A DNA stretch of 64,000 bases from Planctomycetota bacterium. GTDB taxonomy: Bacteria; Planctomycetota; MHYJ01; JACQXL01. How positions within the stretch are numbered: the first letter of the stretch is position 1; every line of letters starts with the position of its first letter. The stretch spans positions 310,001 through 374,000 of the forward strand of contig JACRIK010000003.1 of NCBI GenBank assembly GCA_016235865.1. The letters are read 5' to 3'. This document shows positions 51,209 through 58,418 of this stretch, one piece after another. The notes under the pieces are model-generated. The model searched no databases and was not told the DNA's origin. It saw only the letters and a program-made list of their open reading frames with translations. A program made the position numbers and the translations under genes.

Positions 51209-51619
51209 ATGAAAAAGTTATTGGCCAGCGGAACCGTTCTGACCGGCGTATTAATCGCCTGGGGCTGCGGAAAGGCCGAACCGCCGGTTCAGCCAACAGG
51301 AGCGCCCAAGACCCCTGTGCAAAGCACTGGTCGGGAGCACCTACGAAGCGCACCGGGAGACACCGAGACACCCAAGGTTGAAACGACGGCAACAACAAAC
51401 GAGGCCCCAAAACCGGCCGAGGCGGTAAAAATTCCGGTACTACCCCACACCATCAGCGATGCCGAAGTGGGTAAGAAGGCCGTCTGTCCGGTTATGGGCA
51501 CTGAGGTCACCGTGACCAAGAATACCCTGTCCGCCGAATACAAGGGCAAGGTTTATTATTTCTGCTGCGGCGACTGTCCGGGTCCGTTCAAGGCCAATCC
51601 GGAAAAATACGCTAAATAG
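51209..51619 (+). CDS. YHS-domain lipoprotein
   Basis: 136 residues. Signal peptide and lipobox (LIAWGCGKAE), a Pro/Thr-rich spacer that includes a repeat-derived stretch (51328-51364), and a C-terminal YHS/TRASH domain (AVCPVMGTEVTVTKNTLSAEYKGKVYYFCCGDC). The domain binds metal through its Cys residues, often copper or other soft metals. Four bases before the ferritin-like gene. Confidence 0.82.
   Translation: MKKLLASGTVLTGVLIAWGCGKAEPPVQPTGAPKTPVQSTGREHLRSAPGDTETPKVETTATTNEAPKPAEAVKIPVLPHTISDAEVGKKAVCPVMGTEVTVTKNTLSAEYKGKVYYFCCGDCPGPFKANPEKYAK
51328..51364. repeat. Repeat fragment in YHS lipoprotein spacer
   Basis: Shares GGTCGGGA and GCGCACCGGGAGACA with the insert in korA (56059-56145). 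In frame, encoding TGREHLRSAPGDTE. Confidence 0.55.
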
Positions 51620-51622
51620 TTT

Positions 51623-52138
51623 ATGAAGAATAAGAATTTTAACGCCTCGGCCATCAAATGGCTGGGGCTGGCCATCGCCTCGGAGAAGGCAGCGCTGGAT
51701 GATTATCTTGAATACGCGCACCTGGCCCAGGATAAAACCGGCAAGGATATGTTCATCAAACTGGCCCAGGATGAGTTCCGGCACATGACCATACTGGAAA
51801 CCGAACGGGAACGGCTCCAAGCCGGACGCGCCTGGCTGTCCGTGAAAATACCCGCCTCGCCTGTCGAGCAGGCCATTACCCGGCTCGATAAAAACACCTC
51901 CGCGGCTCAGGCCGGCGAAACCCAGGTGCTGGAATTAGCCCTGAAGGCGGAGAAAAAGGCCGGAGAATTTTACCTGGCCCAGTCAGGGAAGGTGGACAGC
52001 CCAGCCGCCTGCGCGCTCCTGCAACGCCTGGCCCGGATGGAAAACGCACATTACCAGATACTCCAGGCCGAATTAGACAACATCAATAAGACCGGCTTCT
52101 GGATGGGATTGAGCGAAATATCAATGGAGGTGAACTAA
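51623..52138 (+). CDS. Rubrerythrin/ferritin-like protein
   Basis: 171 residues, helical. Ligand-type motifs SEKAALDDYLEYAH, KLAQDEFRHMTILE, LKAEKKAGEFY and ARMENAHYQILQAE place two E/ExxH pairs as in di-iron rubrerythrins. Likely peroxide detoxification. No rubredoxin domain is present; separate rubredoxins follow downstream. Confidence 0.83.
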   Translation: MKNKNFNASAIKWLGLAIASEKAALDDYLEYAHLAQDKTGKDMFIKLAQDEFRHMTILETERERLQAGRAWLSVKIPASPVEQAITRLDKNTSAAQAGETQVLELALKAEKKAGEFYLAQSGKVDSPAACALLQRLARMENAHYQILQAELDNINKTGFWMGLSEISMEVN

Positions 52139-52202
52139 GCGAAGCGTGAGGCGGAGCACCCCGATATTATCTGGGAGCGCACGCAAATAAATTCCGTCAT
52201 CC

Positions 52203-52246
52203 TTGATTTAGGTCAAGGCGTATTGTCGGCAAATAAGTTATATGAT
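52203..52246 (+). promoter_or_regulatory. FNR/DNR box plus -10
   Basis: TTGATTTAGGTCAA (52203-52216), with TATGAT at 52241-52246, about 34 bp centre to centre. This is class II spacing. One base differs from the reverse complement of the box at 1122. Confidence 0.75.
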
Positions 52247-52278
52247 TATCATTGAACATCCCGATGCTTATCGGGATA

Positions 52279-52312
52279 AGAGCCGGAATATCCAACCGGC
52301 TCTAAAAGGAGG
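52279..52312 (+). promoter_or_regulatory. Leader hairpin AGAGCCGG...CCGGCTCT at ribosome binding site
   Basis: 8-bp perfect stem (52279-52286 with 52296-52303) followed by AAAAGGAGG of wrbA. Compared with 51136 the stem bases change on both arms together. Confidence 0.7.
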
Positions 52313-52320
52313 AAAAATAT

Positions 52321-52932
52321 ATGAAGATTAACGTTATTTTTTACAGCATGTACGGCCATATATACCAGCTGGCCGAGGCGGTGGCGGCCGGAGCTAAAGA
52401 AATAACCGGCGCCGAGGTGAAACTACTCCAGGTACCGGAGACCCTGTCCAACGAAGTTCTGGGCAAGATGGGCGCATTGGAAGCCAGAAAGCGCTTTGCC
52501 CATATCCCAACGGCGACGATGGACGATTTAGCCCAGGCCGATGCGATTATCTTCGGCGCGCCGACCAGATTCGGCATGATGTGCGCCCAGATGCGCACCT
52601 TCCTGGATTCTACCGGCGGGCTGTGGGCCAAGGGCGCGCTCGTCAACAAGGTGGGCAGCGTTTTCACCTCCAGCGCCACCCAGCACGGCGGACAGGAATC
52701 GACCATCCTGAATTTTCACACCACCCTGCTGCATCACGGGTTTATAATAGTAGGCGTGCCGTATTCCGAACAGCGCCAGATGGGTCTGAAAGAAATCTCC
52801 GGCGGCTCGCCGTATGGGGCGTCGACCATTGCCGGGCCGGACGGCGCCCGGATGCCCAGCGAAAACGAACTGGCCATTGCCCGATTCCAGGGCAGACACG
52901 TGGCGGAAATTACCGGACGTTTAATCGATTAA
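52321..52932 (+). CDS. wrbA: NAD(P)H:quinone oxidoreductase WrbA
   Basis: 203 residues. Flavodoxin-like FMN protein that does two-electron reduction of quinones. Seen: [19 protein letters not shown] (FMN phosphate loop), [31 protein letters not shown], and [15 protein letters not shown]. Preceded by a FNR-type box and a hairpin leader with AAAAGGAGG. Confidence 0.93.
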   Translation: MKINVIFYSMYGHIYQLAEAVAAGAKEITGAEVKLLQVPETLSNEVLGKMGALEARKRFAHIPTATMDDLAQADAIIFGAPTRFGMMCAQMRTFLDSTGGLWAKGALVNKVGSVFTSSATQHGGQESTILNFHTTLLHHGFIIVGVPYSEQRQMGLKEISGGSPYGASTIAGPDGARMPSENELAIARFQGRHVAEITGRLID

Positions 52933-52983
52933 GGTATAAGTGTTTCCTTGACTTTAACCTGTAAATAAGATAAGGAGGTGAGT

Positions 52984-53142
52984 ATGGCCAAATGGAAATG
53001 CAAGGTTTGCGATTACATCTATGACCCTGAAAAAGGGGATCCGGATAATAACATTCCGGTTGGTACGTCTTTTGAGGACCTGCCCGACGACTGGGTTTGT
53101 CCTGAATGCGGCGTGGGCAAGGAAGAATTCGAGAAAGTATAA
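52984..53142 (+). CDS. Rubredoxin
   Basis: 52 residues. [16 protein letters not shown] and CPECG give the FeS4 site, with the conserved aromatic and acidic core. Electron carrier, likely to the rubrerythrin-type proteins around it. GGAGGTGAGT precedes the ATG. Confidence 0.96.
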   Translation: MAKWKCKVCDYIYDPEKGDPDNNIPVGTSFEDLPDDWVCPECGVGKEEFEKV

Positions 53143-53172
53143 TGTTTAGTCCCGACAAAAACTGTCGGGATA

Positions 53173-53235
53173 AGACCCAGTAACGGACTTCCGCCCCTTC
53201 GGGTCGGAATTCCTAACTGGCTCTAAAAAGGAGTT
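53173..53235 (+). promoter_or_regulatory. Leader hairpin AGACCCAGT...ACTGGCTCT at ribosome binding site
   Basis: AGACCCAGT (53173-53181) pairs with ACTGGCTCT (53216-53224) with one mismatch; AAAAAGGAG follows. Loop contains a CCGCCCCTTCGGGTCGG hairpin. Confidence 0.62.
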
Positions 53236-53240
53236 GCGGT

Positions 53241-53576
53241 ATGCGAAAATGGGTTTGCGGAACCTGCGGTTATGTCTGGGACGGTGACAACCCGCCCAAT
53301 AACTGCCCCAAATGCGGCGCGCCTAAGGATAAATTCACCCAGCTGCCCGAAGATAAAGCCAAGCTGGTTGACCGGTCCCGGCTGACCAATGACCTGCATA
53401 TGAAGCTGGAGGCCATAATGAATAAGGCGATTGCCGTGGCCGAGGATGGCATCAAGGACAATCTCGACCCGCCTTGCGTGGTGGTATTCAATAAAGCCAA
53501 GGCCGATGCGGAAATCATCAAGCAGATGATCAAGGCGGAAATCCAATCCCATATAAACAAAGGCAAGTGGGGATAA
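53241..53576 (+). CDS. Rubredoxin-like domain protein
   Basis: 111 residues. N-terminal rubrerythrin-type rubredoxin (CGTCGYVWDGDNPPNNCPKCG), then a helical C-terminal domain (LTNDLHMKLEAIMNKAIAVAEDG...KADAEIIKQMIKAEIQ). Possibly couples electron transfer to a partner ferritin-like protein. AAAAAGGAG precedes the ATG. Confidence 0.82.
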   Translation: MRKWVCGTCGYVWDGDNPPNNCPKCGAPKDKFTQLPEDKAKLVDRSRLTNDLHMKLEAIMNKAIAVAEDGIKDNLDPPCVVVFNKAKADAEIIKQMIKAEIQSHINKGKWG

Positions 53577-53625
53577 ACAAAATATTGTAAACTGTCCCTG
53601 TGGGACATAAAAGAAGGAGCTAACC

Positions 53626-54051
53626 ATGCCAAAGGCATCAAAAGAATTGCTGGACCTGTTGAACACCGCTATTGCGCGTGAGTTGCAGGTTTCCATCCAG
53701 TACATGTGGCAACACATACTCTGGAGCGGCGTGAAACACTTTGCGGTCCAGGAAAAGTTCAAGGACATCGCGATTGAGGAGATGAAACACGCCGAATCCA
53801 TCGCCGAACGGCTCTTCTATCTGGACGGCATGCCCACCACCAAGCCGTCTCCGATAATTGTCGGCAAGAATCTCAAGGAGATGGTTGAGCAGGATGCCAA
53901 AGACGAAGAAGGCGCCATAAAACTCTACAAGGAAATCATTGAAGCGGCCGGCAAGGAAGGCGATGAGACTACCAAGCAGCTGTTCCGGAATATCCTGATG
54001 GAAGAAGAAGACCATCATGATACCTTTACATCCCTGTTGGAAGAGATTTAA
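53626..54051 (+). CDS. Bacterioferritin/ferritin-like protein
   Basis: 141 residues. Four-helix ferritin fold: NTAIARELQVSIQYMWQHIL, EEMKHAESIAERLFYLDG, EEGAIKLYKEIIE, ILMEEEDHHDTFTSLL, with di-iron ligands in expected places. Likely iron storage or peroxide removal. No haem-ligand Met was confirmed. Confidence 0.85.
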   Translation: MPKASKELLDLLNTAIARELQVSIQYMWQHILWSGVKHFAVQEKFKDIAIEEMKHAESIAERLFYLDGMPTTKPSPIIVGKNLKEMVEQDAKDEEGAIKLYKEIIEAAGKEGDETTKQLFRNILMEEEDHHDTFTSLLEEI

Positions 54052-54055
54052 TATT

Positions 54056-54180
54056 AGAGTCAGTTAGACCTATGAAGTTTACCCTGAGTAAACGAAGGGT
54101 TACCGACTCTTACATGGCGCCAAAGGCGCCATCTAACTCGCAGTAACTCACTGCGTTCGAACTACGAGTAAGAAAGGAGT
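54056..54180 (+). promoter_or_regulatory. Complex leader with two hairpins and a GGCGCC palindrome
   Basis: AGAGTCAGT (54056-54064) pairs partly with GACTCT (54105-54110). TGGCGCCAAAGGCGCCA (54114-54130) follows, then ACTCGCAGTAACTC...CTACGAGTAAG, ending in AAAGGAG. Confidence 0.6.
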
Positions 54181-54185
54181 TGACT

Positions 54186-54242
54186 ATGTCAGGATGTTGT
54201 TGTGGCGGAAGCAAGAAAAAGACGAAGAAGAGAAAGAAATAA
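54186..54242 (+). CDS. Cys/Lys micropeptide 1 (18 residues)
   Basis: MSGCCCGGSKKKTKKRKK, with AAAGGAG 8 bases upstream. Three adjacent Cys then a basic tail. Two relatives lie at 55550 and 55651. Stop TAA at 54240. Function unknown; possible metal or redox peptide binding nucleic acid or membrane. Confidence 0.6.
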   Translation: MSGCCCGGSKKKTKKRKK

Positions 54243-54333
54243 GAATAAAACCAACAGGGAATACTTACTAATCATTATGGGAAAGAAATACGGGTATTTC
54301 ACCTAAACCACATATAAGATAGAAAGGAAAGCT

Positions 54334-55443
54334 ATGCCCACCTGTTTCAAAGCAATAGCCGTTATTGCCATCGCCTTAATCATCACTGTAGGATGCTCCC
54401 AGACCGCAGCGAAACCGGAGCCGGTCCAGCCAACGGTGACTTTAAACTATGACTTCATCGACCGGGGCGCCACTCACCAGGCGGAAATGGAAGATGTCAT
54501 GGGTTCGGTGGTGGCCGGATACCTGATAGTAAACGAAGAATACCCCCGCTCGACGCTGGTAAACTATCTTTACAGAGGCAAGTGTTTTTATTTCCCGCTG
54601 GTAACCACGGCCCAGCCGGGCTTTTTCAAATCGCTCCAGTCCAACCCCAAGGTCTTTTTTGCGGTGGATAAATACACCCAATTGCACTGGTGGAGCGCCA
54701 ACGTCTTCGGCAAGGCCGAGATAATCAAGGAAACAGCTCGGGTGTCCCAATGGCTGGAGGAATATGAAAGAACCCTGGGCAAAGACGGGTTTAATTACCC
54801 GGCCCCAAAAGACGTGGCCAATACGGTCATTGTCAAGATTACGCCCGAAACCATCACCGGCCGGAAGATGAACGACCCGCAGAACCCGAATTACGCGCCG
54901 CGCCTGCCCTGGATGACCCTATCGCACGGACGGGCGGATACGGATGTTACGGCCCGGGCACTGCCGGTTGAAGTATCAGGATCCACCTTAGCCAAGGAAG
55001 TATCTTTGGGCGGAGTCGAACCCGCTGTGGTTGAATCAATCCTCAAAGGCGTGGGTGGTTGTCGGCTGAACATCGTAGACACCGAGTATCCATATTCCAT
55101 CCCGATGAGCGTGATGTCGTATACCAACGGTAATGTCATCCTGCACTCAAATAAAAAGGGCCAGAAGATGGATTTGCTCAGGGTTAACCAGAAAGTGAGT
55201 CTGGATTACCAGTGGTTCTGGAACAATTCCAAATGGACCGCGCTGTATTTGGAAGGCCACATAAATATCCTGGAAAAACCCGAAGAGATAGCCAAGGCGC
55301 TGGGCATGGGCGCGCCCCAGATGTTTGATAAGATGGCCCAGCGGATGGCCGTTTTGGAATTCGTTCCTGAAAAAATATCAGCCCGGCAGATAGAAATACC
55401 GATTAAATGGTATTCCCAGATGCCCGGCACCAAAACCAGATAA
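54334..55443 (+). CDS. Lipoprotein with two PNPOx-like split barrels
   Basis: 369 residues. Signal with lipobox (TVGCSQTAA). Two related halves each resemble pyridoxamine-5'-phosphate-oxidase-like split barrels (YLIVNEEYPRSTLVNYLYRGKCFYFPLV, PYSIPMSVMSYTNGNVILHSNKKGQKMDLL). The second half has WTALYLEGHINILE. Such fold members bind flavin or haem, but residues for cofactor binding could not be confirmed. AAAGGAAAGC precedes the ATG. Confidence 0.75.
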   Translation: MPTCFKAIAVIAIALIITVGCSQTAAKPEPVQPTVTLNYDFIDRGATHQAEMEDVMGSVVAGYLIVNEEYPRSTLVNYLYRGKCFYFPLVTTAQPGFFKSLQSNPKVFFAVDKYTQLHWWSANVFGKAEIIKETARVSQWLEEYERTLGKDGFNYPAPKDVANTVIVKITPETITGRKMNDPQNPNYAPRLPWMTLSHGRADTDVTARALPVEVSGSTLAKEVSLGGVEPAVVESILKGVGGCRLNIVDTEYPYSIPMSVMSYTNGNVILHSNKKGQKMDLLRVNQKVSLDYQWFWNNSKWTALYLEGHINILEKPEEIAKALGMGAPQMFDKMAQRMAVLEFVPEKISARQIEIPIKWYSQMPGTKTR

Positions 55444-55501
55444 CCTCGTCCCTAAAGGGACAAAACCAGACCCCGCCCCGTTGTAACGTCGGGGCGGGAT
55501 A

Positions 55502-55544
55502 AGAGTCAGTACGTCACTGCGTTTCTACTGACTCTAAAAGGAGT
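55502..55544 (+). promoter_or_regulatory. Leader hairpin AGAGTCAGT...ACTGACTCT at ribosome binding site
   Basis: 9-bp perfect stem (55502-55510 with 55527-55535), then AAAAGGAG. Covaries with the C/G version at 51136. Confidence 0.75.
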
Positions 55545-55549
55545 ATCCT

Positions 55550-55603
55550 ATGTGCGGATGCGGATGTGGCGCTAAAAAGAAGACCAAGAAGAAAAAGAAA
55601 TAA
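55550..55603 (+). CDS. Cys/Lys micropeptide 2 (17 residues)
   Basis: MCGCGCGAKKKTKKKKK, with AAAAGGAG about 6 bases upstream. Alternating Cys-Gly then poly-Lys. Similar layout to micropeptide 1 (KKKTKK shared). Confidence 0.6.
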   Translation: MCGCGCGAKKKTKKKKK

Positions 55604-55650
55604 CAGGAAACAAAAGCCGGCAACGTATTTAAGAGAGGAGAAGTTTCACT

Positions 55651-55692
55651 ATGTGTAAAACCTGCGTAAAGCATAAGAAGAAAAAAAGGTAG
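55651..55692 (+). CDS. Cys/Lys micropeptide 3 (13 residues)
   Basis: MCKTCVKHKKKKR, with AGAGAGGAG about 11 bases upstream. CxxC then His and a basic tail. Directly upstream of korA (31 bp gap). Confidence 0.5.
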   Translation: MCKTCVKHKKKKR

Positions 55693-55723
55693 AATTAAAC
55701 ACGGGTTATTCTTCTATAAATAA

Positions 55724-57508
55724 ATGGATTACTCCATCAAAATCGGGGGCGAGGCCGGCCAGGGTCTGCAGAGCATCGGGCTTATCTTGGCCAAAACATT
55801 CAACCGCGCCGGCTATCATATTTTTACGGTCCAGGACTACGAATCCCGCATCCGGGGCGGGCATTCGGCTTTCTACCTGCGTTTCAGCGATAAGCCGGTC
55901 GAGGCGTCATCAACCCCAATAACCTTCCTGGTCTGTTTTGATAAACCAACCCTGTCTCTCTACCAGACCGATGTATCGCCATCCGGTTACATTATATATA
56001 ACTCTGATGCCATTAAAGAAGAAGTTCGGTTGAAGCCCTTTGACGAAGTTAATGGTCGGGAACTCGCTACTGCGAGACCGCGTAGTGCAACGAAGCGAAC
56101 TAAGCAACTGGAGCGCACCGGGAGACATTCCGTTCCGGTCCCGCTGGATACCCTAGCCCTGCAAACAGGCAATGACAAGATATATGCCAATTCCATTGCG
56201 CTGGGCGCGGTTATCGGCCTGGTCGGCTGCGATTTCAATATCCTTTCTGCCACCCTGGCCGAATTCTTCGGCGGCAAGCATAAACAAGGCGATGTAGTGG
56301 AAAAGAATATTCTTTCCGCTAAAACAGGGTTTGAGCTTATCAGGAATAAATTCCCGCAATGCCCGTTTCCCTTGGCGGTTAAACCACGCAACAACCGGAT
56401 GGTCATCACCGGCAGCGAGGCCATTGCCCTAGGCGCGCTGGCGGCCGGATGCAAGTTTTATTCCGGCTATCCGATGACCCCGTCCACCGGCATCCTGAAT
56501 TATATGGCCCACGCGGCTGATAAAATGGGCGTGGTAGTGGAGCAGGCCGAGGACGAGATTGCGGCCATCAATATGGCGCTGGGCGCATCGTACGCCGGCG
56601 TGCAGGCCATGACCGCCACTTCCGGCGGCGGATTCGCCCTGATGATTGAGGGCCTGTCACTGGCGGCCATGACCGAGACGCCTATTGTCATTGCCCTGGG
56701 CCAGCGGCCGGCCCCGGCCACCGGATTACCCACCCGAACCGAGCAGGCTGACCTGGAATACGCGCTCTATGCCGGGCACGGCGAATTCCCCCGGGCCATC
56801 TTCACGCCGGGCAATGCCCAGCAGTGTTTTTATCTGACCGCCCACGCTTTCCAGATTGCCGAGAAATACCAGATTCCGGTCTTTGTCCTGACTGACCAGT
56901 ATCTGGCTGATTCCTATCAGGATTTTGAGCCGTTTGATATATCCAGGATTGATGCCACCCGCTATATTATGACGGATGGAGAATTATCATCCGTGAAAGA
57001 ATACAAACGCCATGCGCTTACGCCGTCCGGCATCTCGCCCCGGGCCCTGCCCGGCCAGTCCCAGCACCTGGTTATCACGGACAGCGACGAACACACTGAA
57101 GACGGACATCTGACCGAGGATTTGCAGGTCCGAACCCAAATGGTGGATAAGCGCCTGCGCAAATACGAGGCGCTCTCCAAAGAGGTTATTGCGCCGTCTT
57201 TAGAAGCAAATACTAAAGCCAAGACCATCTTGGTTTCCTGGGGTTCTAATTACGGCGTGGTCAAGGAAGCGGCTCAAGCGCTTGATTACGCCGCCCTGCA
57301 CTTCCAGCAGGTCTGGCCATTTCCCAAGGATGATTTTCTCCGGCTGACCCAAGGCGCCCAAAGGATTATCGTCATAGAAAATAACGCCACCGGACAGCTG
57401 GCCCGGTTAATAAAAAGCCAGACCGGCTTAACAAATATTAGTTCTATTAATAAATATAACGGATTGCCGTTTACAACAGATGAGCTAACCGCAAAGATTA
57501 CAAAATAA
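55724..57508 (+). CDS. korA: 2-oxoacid:ferredoxin oxidoreductase, fused gamma-alpha subunit
   Basis: 594 residues. Residues 1-190 are the gamma domain (GGEAGQGLQSIGLILAKTFNRAG, DYESRIRGGHSAFYLR). Residues 200-594 are the alpha domain (ITGSEAIALGALAAGCKFYSGYPMTPSTG...EDEIAAINMALGASYAG...TSGGGFALMIEGLSLA). Residues about 110-136 are a basic, repeat-derived insert (56059-56145). With the beta subunit it oxidises 2-oxoacids, probably 2-oxoglutarate, to acyl-CoA and CO2 while reducing ferredoxin. Such enzymes are oxygen-sensitive, which fits the surrounding detoxification genes. Confidence 0.92.
   Translation: MDYSIKIGGEAGQGLQSIGLILAKTFNRAGYHIFTVQDYESRIRGGHSAFYLRFSDKPVEASSTPITFLVCFDKPTLSLYQTDVSPSGYIIYNSDAIKEEVRLKPFDEVNGRELATARPRSATKRTKQLERTGRHSVPVPLDTLALQTGNDKIYANSIALGAVIGLVGCDFNILSATLAEFFGGKHKQGDVVEKNILSAKTGFELIRNKFPQCPFPLAVKPRNNRMVITGSEAIALGALAAGCKFYSGYPMTPSTGILNYMAHAADKMGVVVEQAEDEIAAINMALGASYAGVQAMTATSGGGFALMIEGLSLAAMTETPIVIALGQRPAPATGLPTRTEQADLEYALYAGHGEFPRAIFTPGNAQQCFYLTAHAFQIAEKYQIPVFVLTDQYLADSYQDFEPFDISRIDATRYIMTDGELSSVKEYKRHALTPSGISPRALPGQSQHLVITDSDEHTEDGHLTEDLQVRTQMVDKRLRKYEALSKEVIAPSLEANTKAKTILVSWGSNYGVVKEAAQALDYAALHFQQVWPFPKDDFLRLTQGAQRIIVIENNATGQLARLIKSQTGLTNISSINKYNGLPFTTDELTAKITK
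56059..56145. repeat. In-frame repeat insert in korA
   Basis: Encodes GRELATARPRSATKRTKQLE and neighbours. Shares GGTCGGGA and GCGCACCGGGAGACA with 51328-51364. Contains CTACTGCGAGACCGCGTAG, a small dyad. Confidence 0.6.
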
Positions 57509-57555
57509 CATCTTTGTATTCATCTGTGTAATCGGTGTAATCTGTGGTTGCAATT

Positions 57556-58410
57556 ATGTCAACAGTATTCGACAATAACACCAAGCCGGCCTGGTGCCCG
57601 GGTTGCGGCGACTTCGGTATCCTCAATGCAGTCAAGAAGGCATTGACAGAATTAGGTAGGGCGCCACACCAGGTGGCCCTGATATCCGGCATCGGCCAGG
57701 CCTCTAAGCTCCCGCACTATCTTAACTGTAATGTCTTTGACGGCCTGCACGGCCGGCTCCTGCCCGCGGCCCAGGGCGTCAAGATTGCCAATAAAGACCT
57801 GACCGTCATTGCCGTGGGCGGGGACGGCGACAACTACGGCGAAGGCGGCAACCATTTTATCCACGCTATCCGGCGCAATGTCAATATCACCCTGCTGGTC
57901 CACAACAACCAGGTTTACGGGCTGACCAAGGGCCAGGCATCGCCCACCAGCGATTTGGGAATGGTCACCAAGGTCCAGCATGACGGGGTGTTATTAACGC
58001 CCTTTAACCCGATGGCTATTGCTATTGCCTTGGACTGCGGGTTTGTGGCGCGGTCATTCGCCGGCAACCCGGCGCACCTGACTGACACCATCAAGCAGGC
58101 CGTCAATCATAACGGCTTTGCGCTGGTGGACATACTCCAGCCCTGCGTGACCTTTAATAAAATCAACACCTACAAATGGTATCGTGAACGGGTCTATGAC
58201 ATCGGTAAAGAAGCAGGGTATAATCCGTCAGACCGTCTCAAGGCATTTGCCAAATCGCTGGAATGGGGCGACAAAATACCTATCGGTTTGATATACAAAA
58301 AAGATAAGGCATCCTATATTGACTCGGTTTCTGTGCTTCAGGATAAACCACTGGTCAATCAGCCGCACCAACCAGAAAAAATAACCGATTTGCTGGCTGA
58401 ATTTGTATAG
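57556..58410 (+). CDS. korB: 2-oxoacid:ferredoxin oxidoreductase beta subunit
   Basis: 284 residues. TPP-binding beta subunit: WCPGCGDFGILNAVKKAL, GIGQASKLPHYLNC, HGRLLPAAQGVKIAN, and the TPP/Mg motif GGDGDNYGEGGNHFIH...NVNITLLVHNNQVYGLTKGQ. ATG at 57556 preferred over an in-frame GTG at 57544. Spaced 47 bp after korA by an ATCTGTGTAATCGGTGTAAT-type repeat. Confidence 0.94.
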   Translation: MSTVFDNNTKPAWCPGCGDFGILNAVKKALTELGRAPHQVALISGIGQASKLPHYLNCNVFDGLHGRLLPAAQGVKIANKDLTVIAVGGDGDNYGEGGNHFIHAIRRNVNITLLVHNNQVYGLTKGQASPTSDLGMVTKVQHDGVLLTPFNPMAIAIALDCGFVARSFAGNPAHLTDTIKQAVNHNGFALVDILQPCVTFNKINTYKWYRERVYDIGKEAGYNPSDRLKAFAKSLEWGDKIPIGLIYKKDKASYIDSVSVLQDKPLVNQPHQPEKITDLLAEFV

Positions 58411-58418
58411 AGGGTAGT

